Shown here in pieces: positions 14,224 through 21,823 of a stretch of DNA of 21,823 nt. The notes below the pieces were generated by a model. That model was not told the origin of the DNA and made no database searches. It saw nothing but the letters and a program-made list of their open reading frames with translations. The translations under genes were made by a program, and so were the position numbers. The number at the start of each line of letters is the position of its first letter. Within the stretch, counting starts at the first letter, position 1. Source of the stretch: a virus; the IMG/VR virus record IMGVR_UViG_3300030385_000138, positions 1 to 21,823 of that record. The stretch is one strand, 5' to 3'.

Positions 14224-14270
14224 TAGGCGATTCCGAGTTAAAAGGAAAATATGAACTTGCGAATCGCCTA
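14214..14270 (+). promoter_or_regulatory. Programmed -1 frameshift site and stimulatory stem-loop (G/GT)
   Basis: The slippery heptamer G GGA AAC occupies 14214-14220 in the correct phase. The zero-frame stop follows at once. A perfect 10-bp stem (14224-14233 with 14261-14270) extends by 6 more pairs (14234-14239 with 14254-14259) past one bulged C, closing a 14-nt loop. The 3-nt spacer is short, so the base of the stem is probably open when the ribosome pauses. Confidence 0.85.
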
Positions 14271-14366
14271 AACAAGACTGTTGCAGAAATTGATGCAATA
14301 ACAGTTGAGGAGTTTAACGGTTGGATTGCCTATTTCAAATTAAAGGAAGAAGATGGCAATCAATAA
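14220..14366 (+). CDS. GT extension: -1 frame part of the tail assembly chaperone fusion
   Basis: In the -1 frame after the slip, 48 further codons run to TAA 14364-14366, starting LIGDSELKGKYELANRLN and ending KEEDGNQ. Joined to the first 106 residues this gives a 154-aa GT-type fusion. No start codon with an SD is found for this part alone, which supports production by frameshift. In lambda the T part recruits tail tube protein to the G-coated tape measure. The end overlaps the tape measure start by 14 nt. Confidence 0.8.
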   Translation, partial: LIGDSELKGKYELANRLNKTVAEIDAITVEEFNGWIAYFKLKEEDGNQ

Positions 14367-16422
14367 AATAGCAACTCTTGGTGTAAAGGTAGACCCTAGA
14401 GGTGCAGTCGCAGGTGCAAATAGAGCAAAACGAGCAATTACTGGGATTGGTAAAACTGCTAGTAATGTAAAAAGTCGTGTCTTATCCTTACAAGGTGCTT
14501 TGCTAGGTCTTGGTGCTGCAGCAATCCTTAAATCTATTATAACAACAGCTGCATCTGTTGAAAGTTTAAAAGTCCGTTTAAAATTCCTTACAAACTCTAC
14601 CCAAGAAGCTACACAAGCGTTTAAAGACATGAACGCTTTTGCTAGTAAAGTTCCATTTTCCCTTGAGGAAATAGAAAGAGCAGCCCCACTATTATTAACA
14701 GTTGCAGACAATGCTAGTGAGTTAAATAACTTATTAGCTATAACTGGTGATATTGCAGCAGTTTCAGGACTTTCTTTTGAAGCAACAGCAGGTCAATTAC
14801 AAAGAGCAATGGCAGGTGGTATTGCTGCTGCTGATTTATTTAGAGAGCGAGGTGTTAAAGCGTTCTTAGGGTTTCAAGAGGGTGTTCAATATACTGCCGA
14901 AGAAACTAAAAAGCTAATAGAGGATATGTGGCGAGATGGCACAACGACTGCTGTTGGAGCTACTGAAGAATTATCTAAGACCTTTATAGGTCAAGTATCT
15001 ATGATGCAAGATGCTTGGAGAGAATTAAAACTTGCTATTGCTGATGCAGGTGTATTTGAATTTGCGAAAGAATCTATTAAAGATATTACAAAGTTTTTAA
15101 AAGATAAAGACACTATTGAAGGTGCGAAGAAATTAGGTACTAATGTTGCTGTAATTGCAGCAAAAATTAAAGAATCCATAATGGCTTATCACGCATTACC
15201 ACCTTTTGTTAGGGATTATGGTTTAGTATTTGCTATATTTGGTGGAACGAAAGGGAAAATAGCATTGGGTATTCTAGTTACTCAAGCAGAAACTGTAGGA
15301 GCTATATTAAAAGGTCTTGGTGTTCAGAGTTTTTCGGCAGAGGAAATACACACTTCATTGAAGGCAGTTGAAGCACGTATATTAGATATTAAAGCAGCAT
15401 TAAAAGAAGTTGAGGAAACAGACAAGTCATTCCTTGAAAATGTCAAGAATTTCCTTTTTGCAGGTTCTGGACTGGTACTTGACGATTCAGTGCTTAAGGC
15501 ATACGAAAAACAAAGAGATGAATTACAGGCAATGTGGGCGAATTTGCCAATTCTTGAACAAGAGGCATTTCTAAGTACACTCTCTGATACTAAAGAAGTA
15601 GAAAAGGTTGTAGTAATTTTTGAAGAACTAGATAAGGTTATTTATGAGTATAACAAACAACTAGAAGATGCAGAGCGAAAAACAACAGGATATAAAAATG
15701 CTATTCAAATAATGGTAGATGCAAATCGCAAAGCTGAAGATGGAATGCATGGAATGTTAGATGTAGTTAAACAAGCTGAAGATGGAATGCATGGAATGTT
15801 AGATGTAGTTGAAAAAACAACTGTTGCAACAAATTTTAATGGCGTTGCAATAGAAGTGATGGGTGAAAAGTTTGATGAGATGGCTCGAATTGCTTTAGAA
15901 GCACAATTAAAAATCGAGGAATTTGCAAATGGTCTTGCTGACAGCATAGAAAATTCAATTATGAGAATGACACAAGGATTAATGTCATTTAAAGATGTTG
16001 TTAAAAGTATATTCCAATATGTGGCAGCACAGATGGTTAAAATGCACATTGCATCTCCTTTGGCAGATGCTCTGTCTGCTGGAATAAGTGCTGCAATGAG
16101 TGGTATGATAACTGGCTCTCCTACTTCTAATAGGGGTCAATTAGGTGGGGGTGGTAAGCATTATGCTAGTGGTGGTAGACCACCTCGAGGACAAGCAAGT
16201 ATAGTTGGTGAAAGAGGTGCAGAATTATTTGTACCTGATAGTTCAGGAACAATAGTTCCTAATAATCAATTAGGTGGTCAAACAATCAATGTTACCTATG
16301 CACCACAGGTAAATGCTTTAGACCCACGAACAGCACAAAGTGTAATAGCTGAAAACGCACCTACTATTGTGGGTGTGGTTAGACAGGCATTTGAACGTAA
16401 CGGACAGCAGGTGGCAATATGA
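14353..16422 (+). CDS. Tail tape measure protein
   Basis: A 689-aa protein, the expected length ruler for a tail of very roughly 100 nm, using the common 0.15 nm per residue. The N-terminus (LGVKVDPRGAVAGANRAKRAI, then VESLKVRLKFLTNSTQEA and VPFSLEEIERAAPLLLTVA) is that of lambda-type tape measures. There are two hydrophobic segments (near residues 46-68 and 289-312), long helical stretches and a Gly-rich C-terminus (QLGGGGKHYASGGRPP...GERGAELFVPD) usual in this family. SD AAGGA lies 5 nt upstream. A tandem 14-residue duplication lies near residues 460-487. Likely co-translated with G/GT. Confidence 0.92.
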   Translation: MAINKIATLGVKVDPRGAVAGANRAKRAITGIGKTASNVKSRVLSLQGALLGLGAAAILKSIITTAASVESLKVRLKFLTNSTQEATQAFKDMNAFASKVPFSLEEIERAAPLLLTVADNASELNNLLAITGDIAAVSGLSFEATAGQLQRAMAGGIAAADLFRERGVKAFLGFQEGVQYTAEETKKLIEDMWRDGTTTAVGATEELSKTFIGQVSMMQDAWRELKLAIADAGVFEFAKESIKDITKFLKDKDTIEGAKKLGTNVAVIAAKIKESIMAYHALPPFVRDYGLVFAIFGGTKGKIALGILVTQAETVGAILKGLGVQSFSAEEIHTSLKAVEARILDIKAALKEVEETDKSFLENVKNFLFAGSGLVLDDSVLKAYEKQRDELQAMWANLPILEQEAFLSTLSDTKEVEKVVVIFEELDKVIYEYNKQLEDAERKTTGYKNAIQIMVDANRKAEDGMHGMLDVVKQAEDGMHGMLDVVEKTTVATNFNGVAIEVMGEKFDEMARIALEAQLKIEEFANGLADSIENSIMRMTQGLMSFKDVVKSIFQYVAAQMVKMHIASPLADALSAGISAAMSGMITGSPTSNRGQLGGGGKHYASGGRPPRGQASIVGERGAELFVPDSSGTIVPNNQLGGQTINVTYAPQVNALDPRTAQSVIAENAPTIVGVVRQAFERNGQQVAI
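15731..15810 (+). repeat. Tandem duplication inside the tape measure gene
   Basis: Positions 15731-15768 and 15773-15810 are identical over 38 nt, a tandem repeat with a 42-nt (14-codon) period. It keeps the frame and encodes AEDGMHGMLDVV twice. Exact identity indicates a recent event. Confidence 0.9.
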
Positions 16423-16991
16423 GTTTTCCAACATCCCCAGTACCAAGTAGCATAACAATAACAAGTATTAATCCAACTTATACGAGTATTACCCATTCTT
16501 TAAAAAGACAAGTAAGAACAAGAGGTGGTCAGCGTTGGACAATAGATGCTACCTACCCACCATTAAACAGAACTGATTTTGCACCTATTTGGGCATTTGC
16601 TCAAAAACAACAAGGACAGTTTGGTACATTTTCCTTTACACCACCTATTTATTCTAACTCTAGTGGAACTGCTACTGGTACGCTGTTAGTAAATAATGTT
16701 GCAGGATATATAGCAGGTAGTTCAACTATTACAGTTGATGGTTTGACAGGTACTTTAAAAGCTGGTGATTTTATAAAATTTAGTGGGCATGATAAAGTTT
16801 ATTCAGTTGTTGCTGATGGTTCTGCTTCATTAATTATAGAACCTGTATTACAAGTTGCTATCGTAAACAATGAAGCTATAACTTATAACTCTGTTCCATT
16901 TAAAGTAGCCTTTACTACCGATACACAAAATATGTCAGTTGGTACTAATGGATTTGTTAATTATAGTGTTAAATTAATTGAGGTTGTTTAA
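16419..16991 (+). CDS. Distal tail (Dit-like) minor tail protein
   Basis: A 190-aa beta-rich protein directly after the tape measure, overlapping it by ATGA. The start (FPTSPVPSSITITSINPTYT), then SLKRQVRTRGGQRWTIDATYPP and QGQFGTFSFTPP define a family common in siphoviruses at this place. A Gly/Thr-rich inserted domain (KAGDFIKFSGHDKVYSVV) follows. It probably forms part of the ring connecting the tube end with the tail tip. No catalytic motif. Confidence 0.7.
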   Translation: MSFPTSPVPSSITITSINPTYTSITHSLKRQVRTRGGQRWTIDATYPPLNRTDFAPIWAFAQKQQGQFGTFSFTPPIYSNSSGTATGTLLVNNVAGYIAGSSTITVDGLTGTLKAGDFIKFSGHDKVYSVVADGSASLIIEPVLQVAIVNNEAITYNSVPFKVAFTTDTQNMSVGTNGFVNYSVKLIEVV

Positions 16992-17557
16992 TGAACAGAG
17001 GTTCTACTACAGCGTTTCAAAACGAGGTTGTCAAATCAGCCAATAGACCAGTTCATCTTGTAGAAATTATCTTTGATGATGAAAATATCTATATGAATGA
17101 TGGTTATAAAACAATTACCTATGATAGTAAAGACTATGTAGCTCTTGGTCATTTCATGAATTTCTCGAATATACAAGAATCTGTAGAAGTTACAGTTAGT
17201 AAAGTAACTATGTCTTTGTCGGGAGTTGACCAATCAATGATTTCACGCTTTTTAAATAAAGAATACATAGACAGACCAGTTAAAATATATACAGCTTTTT
17301 TAACAGATGCTCAAGTATTAGTAGTAAACCCTGTGTTAATTTTTGAGGGAAGAATGGATGCACCTGTTATTTCTGACGACCCACTTGCAGGAAAATCAAT
17401 TATGTCTGTTACAGCAACTAATTCATGGGTAGATTTTACAAGAAGAACAGGTAGACATACAAATCATGAAGAACAACAGATATTCTTTGCAGGTGATAAA
17501 GGATTTGAATTTGCTTCAGAAATAGTGAAGGATATTACTTGGGGGAAAAAGACTTGA
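16991..17557 (+). CDS. Minor tail / tail-tip hub protein
   Basis: A 188-aa protein with its ATG sharing a base with the upstream stop. Features are VHLVEIIFDDENIYMNDGYK, a repeated strand pattern (VEVTVSKVTMSLSGVD), and the end RTGRHTNHEEQQIFFAGDKG, which recurs in minor tail proteins between Dit-like and peptidase-like genes (the lambda gpL slot). It likely forms the tail-tip hub under J. I cannot assign a formal family with certainty. The stop overlaps the next start (TTGA). Confidence 0.65.
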   Translation: MNRGSTTAFQNEVVKSANRPVHLVEIIFDDENIYMNDGYKTITYDSKDYVALGHFMNFSNIQESVEVTVSKVTMSLSGVDQSMISRFLNKEYIDRPVKIYTAFLTDAQVLVVNPVLIFEGRMDAPVISDDPLAGKSIMSVTATNSWVDFTRRTGRHTNHEEQQIFFAGDKGFEFASEIVKDITWGKKT

Positions 17558-17979
17558 ATCCTGATGTTGAAATTAGATTACACAATTATGTAGAAAGTCA
17601 AATTGGTATTCCATTTGAGTTTGGTGTACACGATTGTCCTTTATTTGTTCTAGGTGCTATAGATATAATGCTAGGAACAGAGCATAGAAATGATTTTCTT
17701 GGTAAGTGGACTGACCAAAAGTCAGCTTGGAAGTATGCAAAAAAAAATGGGGATATATACCAACACTTACTCAAATGGGGTTTTAAGCGAGTAAATATCC
17801 AGTTTATTCAAGTTGGTGATATTATTATAATGGTTCAAGACTTAGCACACGCTAAGAAATGGCGAAGTGTAGCTGTCTGTATGGGTTCAATGGTTGCAAT
17901 AGTAACTAATGACAATGGTGTTGAATTATTTGGTATTAGACAAGTGCCAAATGTTACTGGAGTGGTAAGGTGGCAGTAA
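17554..17979 (+). CDS. DUF6950-like protein (NlpC/P60-related tail protein, gpK slot)
   Basis: A 141-aa protein from TTG 17554, which overlaps the upstream TGA (TTGA); an earlier in-frame TTG at 17539 is less likely. GGGGG at 17541-17545 may act as the SD. It contains GVHDCPLFVLGAIDIMLGTE, with the Asp-Cys that marks the active centre of NlpC/P60-like peptidases, and KWTDQKSAWKYAKKNG. The usual later His is not evident: that region reads RSVAVCMG. It may therefore be an inactive, structural relative, as in DUF6950. It lies in the gene slot of lambda gpK, just before J. Confidence 0.7.
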   Translation: MNPDVEIRLHNYVESQIGIPFEFGVHDCPLFVLGAIDIMLGTEHRNDFLGKWTDQKSAWKYAKKNGDIYQHLLKWGFKRVNIQFIQVGDIIIMVQDLAHAKKWRSVAVCMGSMVAIVTNDNGVELFGIRQVPNVTGVVRWQ

Positions 17980-20738
17980 GTATAATTGCAATTGCTTCTT
18001 CTGCTCTAGCAACAAGTGTATCGGCATCACTATTAGCAGGTGGATTATATACAGCTACAACTGCTTATATAGCTGGTGCAATTATTGGTAGTGTTGTTGC
18101 AGGTGCATTAACTGGACTTGTTACAAAAGGACAAGAAGCTGACCCGATAGCAGAACAACAAGCCAGTGCATTGATTAATAAGGCTTCTAATAACGCACCC
18201 TTACCAGTAGTATATGGTTTGAGAAAAGTTGGTGGTACTAGAGTATTTATGGAAGTTAGTGGCACAGACAATGAATATCTACACGTTATTATAACTATGT
18301 CAGAGGGCGAAATACACTCATTTGAGAATGTTTATATTAATGACGTAATATCAACAGACTCAAGATTTAGTGGTGTCTTAAACGTCTACACACATACAGG
18401 TGCAGACAATCAAACTGCTGATTCTAATCTTATAGCTAATTTAGCAGATTTTGGAGCAAACTGGACTTCTGACCATAGACTAAGAGGTACATCTTATGTT
18501 TATGTAAAAATGAAATTTAGCCAAGATGCTTATCCAAGAGGTTTACCTACAATTACTGCTGACTTAAAAGGTACAAAAGTCTATGACCCTAGAGATAGTT
18601 CTACAGCTTGGAGTGATAACCCTGCTTTATGTATTAGGGATTATTTAACAAACACAAGATATGGTAGAGGTATTGCAACTTCTTTAATAGATGATACTTC
18701 ATTTAATGTAGCAGCTAATTACTGTGATACAACAGTCAATATTGGTGGAGCAACAGTAAAAAGGTATACAACAAATGGCATAGTCAACACTCAACAAGGC
18801 TCAATGACTATATTAAAACAACTTCTTACAGCTTGTAAGGGTTTTTTAGTATTTAGTGGGGGTAAATATAAAATAATAATTGACAAAGTTGAAAGTGCTG
18901 TATTTACATTTGATGAAGATAATATTATTGGTGCATGGACAATATCTTTAGGAAGTAAGGCTAACCAATTTAATAGGATGAGAGCAGATTTCATTAACTC
19001 AAGTAAAGATTGGCAACCCGACATTGCTGTAATTGAATCAGCAGATTTACGAACACTAGATAATGGTATTTTATTAGAAAAAACAATTAGTCTGCCATTT
19101 ACAACTGATATTGATAGAGCAAAAATGATAACAACTATTAATCTAAATCAATCAAGACAAAAAATAAGTTGTTCATTTACAGCAACAATAGAGGGATTAA
19201 AAGCAGAGGTTGGGGATGTTGTTTATATAAAACACTCAACTGTTGGTTGGCAGTATCTTAATGCTAGTGCAGGTAAGAAATTTAGAATAATAAAACTCTC
19301 ATTAGAAAGTAATGATGAAGTCAAAGTTGAAGCTATAGAGTATTCAGATGGTTCTTATGATTTTGGTACAATTCACGTAAGTGATACAGCACCTAATACT
19401 AATTTACCTGATGTAACAACAACTAAAATTCCAGTAAACTTATTAGTTTCTGAAGAATTGTATATAACGAACACAGGACAGGGTGTTCAAGTAAGAGCAA
19501 ATGTATCATGGACTGCACCAACAGATGCCTTTGCACAATATTATGAAGTTGAATATGCAGTAGGAGCAGGTGCATTTGAATTTGTTACTCAAACAAGGGG
19601 TACATCAGCACCAGTAAATAATCTTAAAGCAGGTACTTTCTCATTTAGGGTTAGAACTGTAAATACAATTGGAGTTCGTTCAGACTTTACAACTATTACA
19701 ACGGTCTTAGCAGGTTTAACAACACCACCTGCACAAATAACTAACTTTTCTGTAAGAGCAATTGATGGTTCTGCACACATAGAATGGGATAGGTCAGCAG
19801 ATGTTGATGTAATTCATGGTGGATTTTTAAGAATAAGACACTCTAATTTGATTGTTGGTGCAGTATGGGAAGGTGGTTCAGATATGGGTAAAGCATTAGC
19901 AGGTACATCAACTAACGCTGTGTTGCCTTTGTTGGCTGGTACTTATATGATTAAAGCTGTAGATTCAGCAGGCAACTTTGCTACAAACGCTACTACAAGC
20001 GTAACAACAGTTCCTAATATCTTGGACTTTAATAGTGTTTCGACTACTACTGATTCACCAAACTTTACAGGTACAAAGGTAAATATGATAGTGGTAGGTA
20101 GTGTATTACGACTAGATAATACAGGTGGAGTGGTTGATTTGTCAGGTTCCTATGCGTTTTCAACAGGTACAGATTTAGGTGCATCTTATACATCTAGGGT
20201 TTCATCTAATATGATTTATTCAGGTGTTCTAGCATCTGCCTTAATAGACAGCAGATTGAACTTAGTTGATACATGGTTAAATTGGGATAGTGAAAACATT
20301 TCTGATAAGATTACAGCAGTTCTTCAAGTAAGAACCACTACAGATAATCCTAGTGGTAGTCCAACTTGGACAGCTTGGCAACCTTTAGTAATTGGTGATT
20401 TTCTAGCAAGAGCGTATGAGTTTAGAGTTATTGTAACTTCAACTGACTCAACAAGAAATATAGATATTTCAACATTAGCAGTACAAATTGATATTCCTGA
20501 TAGAAATGAAAGAGCAATTGATGTTACTGTTACAACTTCGGGATTAAATGTAACTTACACAAATGCTTTTAAAGACATACCATTTTTGGGAATTACTGGT
20601 AGAAATATGCAAACTGATGAATATTGGACTCTTACTAATGAAACAAGGACAGGTTTTAGCATTATAATATACAACACAAGTGGTGCAGTTGAAAGAAAAA
20701 TCAATTGGATTGCTACAGGATATGGGAGGGAAGTATGA
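17970..20738 (+). CDS. Tail-tip host-specificity protein (lambda gpJ-like)
   Basis: A 922-aa protein from GTG 17970 with GGAG at 17959-17962. The N-terminus has a long Ala/Gly-rich hydrophobic region (residues about 4-52), common in J relatives and possibly used on DNA entry. Residues about 75-480 hold the tail-hub domains (PLPVVYGLRKVGGTRVF; DNPALCIRDYLTNTRYGRG; GSMTILKQLLTACKGFLVF), then two fibronectin-III-like domains (about 500-585 and 587-680) and a beta-sandwich-like C-terminal region. It forms the tip and probably contacts the receptor. Shorter than lambda J (1132 aa), with receptor binding perhaps shared with the next protein. Confidence 0.9.
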   Translation: MAVSIIAIASSALATSVSASLLAGGLYTATTAYIAGAIIGSVVAGALTGLVTKGQEADPIAEQQASALINKASNNAPLPVVYGLRKVGGTRVFMEVSGTDNEYLHVIITMSEGEIHSFENVYINDVISTDSRFSGVLNVYTHTGADNQTADSNLIANLADFGANWTSDHRLRGTSYVYVKMKFSQDAYPRGLPTITADLKGTKVYDPRDSSTAWSDNPALCIRDYLTNTRYGRGIATSLIDDTSFNVAANYCDTTVNIGGATVKRYTTNGIVNTQQGSMTILKQLLTACKGFLVFSGGKYKIIIDKVESAVFTFDEDNIIGAWTISLGSKANQFNRMRADFINSSKDWQPDIAVIESADLRTLDNGILLEKTISLPFTTDIDRAKMITTINLNQSRQKISCSFTATIEGLKAEVGDVVYIKHSTVGWQYLNASAGKKFRIIKLSLESNDEVKVEAIEYSDGSYDFGTIHVSDTAPNTNLPDVTTTKIPVNLLVSEELYITNTGQGVQVRANVSWTAPTDAFAQYYEVEYAVGAGAFEFVTQTRGTSAPVNNLKAGTFSFRVRTVNTIGVRSDFTTITTVLAGLTTPPAQITNFSVRAIDGSAHIEWDRSADVDVIHGGFLRIRHSNLIVGAVWEGGSDMGKALAGTSTNAVLPLLAGTYMIKAVDSAGNFATNATTSVTTVPNILDFNSVSTTTDSPNFTGTKVNMIVVGSVLRLDNTGGVVDLSGSYAFSTGTDLGASYTSRVSSNMIYSGVLASALIDSRLNLVDTWLNWDSENISDKITAVLQVRTTTDNPSGSPTWTAWQPLVIGDFLARAYEFRVIVTSTDSTRNIDISTLAVQIDIPDRNERAIDVTVTTSGLNVTYTNAFKDIPFLGITGRNMQTDEYWTLTNETRTGFSIIIYNTSGAVERKINWIATGYGREV

Positions 20739-21547
20739 GTCAACATGATTACGTAATTGATAACGGTACAGGTTCTTATGTTAGGTCAGATATTAATGGT
20801 GCATTGTTAGCTATAGCAACTGCAAATAGTGGTGATGATGCACCAAGTACAACCTACGCTTATCAGTTATGGGCAGACACTGACAGTGGTAATTTAAAGA
20901 TTAGAAATGGTGGTAACTCTGCTTGGATTGTAGTTGGTGCTTTGGCAAGTGCAAATTTGGGCTTGATGTTGGCATCAAGATTTCCCAATGTAAATGCCAA
21001 TATAACATCTAGTGATGAAGAATTAAACATATTGGATGGTGTTACATCTACAGCAGCAGAATTGAATTTATTAGATGGTAGGACTTCGGCAGACTTCGTA
21101 ACAATGACAAGTATTTACCCTGTTGGTTCTGTGTTTACTTCAGTTGTGGCTACAAATCCTGCCACATTGTTAGCAGGAATGAGTGGAACAACGTGGGTAG
21201 CATTTGGAAGTGGTAGAACTTTAGTAGGATTAGATTCGGGTGACCCAGACTTTAACGCAGTAGAGGAAACAGGTGGTGCTAAAACAGATAATACGACAAG
21301 TGGAAGTCATACTCTAACAACCGCCCAAATGCCATCTCATAATCACACGACTGGTAGTTACACAGGTCTTTTGAAGGTCGATTCTAACTGTACAATAGCT
21401 AATACTGATTCCACAGGTGGTGAACCAAATCTTTGTAGTGTTGAAAATATGGTTCCTCAAGGCGGTAATGCAGGTCATACTCATACTAATTCACACTCAA
21501 TAGTACAACCTTATTTTGTAGTTTATTTTTGGAAAAGGACAGCATAA
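20735..21547 (+). CDS. Tail fibre with His-rich collar-type tip domain
   Basis: A 270-aa protein; ATG 20735 overlaps the J stop (ATGA) with a GGGAGG SD just upstream. Residues about 1-70 form an attachment domain (APSTTYAYQLWADTDSGNLK), followed by repeats of the ELNxLDG type (ELNILDG, ELNLLDG), which usually form trimeric shafts. The C-terminal part (IYPVGSVFTSV...PATLLAGMSGTTW) has TTAQMPSHNH and AGHTHTNSHS, HxH motifs of the T4 gp12-like collar tip that bind metal along a trimer axis. It ends with PYFVVYFWKR. It is the likely receptor-binding fibre. Confidence 0.8.
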   Translation: MSQHDYVIDNGTGSYVRSDINGALLAIATANSGDDAPSTTYAYQLWADTDSGNLKIRNGGNSAWIVVGALASANLGLMLASRFPNVNANITSSDEELNILDGVTSTAAELNLLDGRTSADFVTMTSIYPVGSVFTSVVATNPATLLAGMSGTTWVAFGSGRTLVGLDSGDPDFNAVEETGGAKTDNTTSGSHTLTTAQMPSHNHTTGSYTGLLKVDSNCTIANTDSTGGEPNLCSVENMVPQGGNAGHTHTNSHSIVQPYFVVYFWKRTA

Positions 21548-21823
21548 TGGCATATTACAAACCAATAAATTTAGTCGAAGGAGATGACTTACCAGCTCTT
21601 GAAATAATATTACGAGATAGCAATAAAGCTGCTGCTGGAACAACGTTAGATGTAAGCGACCCTACAACATGGAGTCCGATAGATACAACTAATATGACGA
21701 GTGTTGTATTGAAATTTAGAAAAATTGGCACAACAACTCCAGTATCTTCCATTATTTTTACTCGTATACAGCCTTATGCTGATGGAAAAGTAATTATGGA
21801 TTGGGGTTCAACTACTTTAGATG
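21547..21823 (+). CDS. BppU-like baseplate/tail protein, 3'-truncated by the window edge
   Basis: The start ATG 21547 shares a base with the fibre stop (TAATG), and the frame remains open to the window end (92 codons). The N-terminus reads LVEGDDLPALEIILRDSN, then SVVLKFRKIGTTTPVSSI and VIMDWG, a beta-sandwich pattern like the N-terminal domain of BppU-type phage proteins that attach receptor-binding proteins. Partial, so the rest is unknown. Confidence 0.65.
   Translation, partial: MAYYKPINLVEGDDLPALEIILRDSNKAAAGTTLDVSDPTTWSPIDTTNMTSVVLKFRKIGTTTPVSSIIFTRIQPYADGKVIMDWGSTTLD

Noticed and set aside
20614-20644. CTGATGA followed by GAAAC 19 nt later, resembling a hammerhead ribozyme core
   Set aside because: The intervening bases do not form stem II beyond two pairs, no flanking stems I or III were found, and the stretch lies inside the conserved J coding frame.
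1-21823. Lysogeny genes, integrase, CRISPR arrays, IS elements
   Set aside because: None seen on either strand in this window; absence here does not decide the lifestyle because the genome extends on both sides.

Overview
The window is a contiguous 21.8-kb piece of an AT-rich tailed-phage genome (Caudoviricetes, siphovirus type). Every credible gene lies on the + strand. Genes are packed with ATGA, TTGA, TAATG or short overlaps and mostly have a GGAG-type Shine-Dalgarno (SD) site. TAA, TGA and TAG all serve as stops, so the code is the standard bacterial one. There is no integrase, repressor, tRNA, rRNA, IS element or CRISPR array. The tail-tip J homologue, the lambda-like G/GT frameshift and the DUF1367/Ref/ERF genes suggest a Gram-negative host. 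The AT-rich composition and the overall gene style would suit an aquatic bacterium, but the host genus cannot be read from this sequence.

Layout. Positions 1-3859 form the DNA metabolism and recombination block. It holds a 5'-truncated unknown gene, a small unknown gene, a DUF1367 protein, a Ref-type HNH nuclease, four very small unrecognised proteins behind a TATAAT box, an HTH protein, an ERF single-strand annealing protein and an SSB-like protein with a DDDIPF tail. Between ERF and the SSB-like gene lies a 265-nt gap with strong predicted RNA folding. Positions 3873-5909 hold a three-gene cassette: a ParB-like domain protein, an FkbM-type methyltransferase and an Fe(II)/2-oxoglutarate dioxygenase whose active-site block resembles the TET/JBP class. 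This cassette sits directly before terminase and is the best candidate for an under-described system, possibly DNA base modification linked to packaging.

Positions 5925-11711 are packaging and head genes: small and large terminase, DUF4055 portal, Mu F-like head morphogenesis protein, scaffold and HK97-fold major capsid protein. The capsid leader carries a 52-nt hairpin. Positions 11768-13529 hold connector and neck genes plus a 50-aa gene of unknown function. Positions 13516-21823 form the tail module: tube protein, G/GT chaperones with a textbook -1 frameshift site, tape measure, distal tail proteins, a DUF6950 protein, the J-like tip protein, a His-rich receptor-tip fibre and the start of a BppU-like protein.

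Working together, the left genes would handle recombination and single-stranded DNA. The middle cassette would modify or mark DNA. The terminase-to-fibre genes build the virion in the usual siphovirus order. All calls come from reading motifs and gene order; no database search was run.
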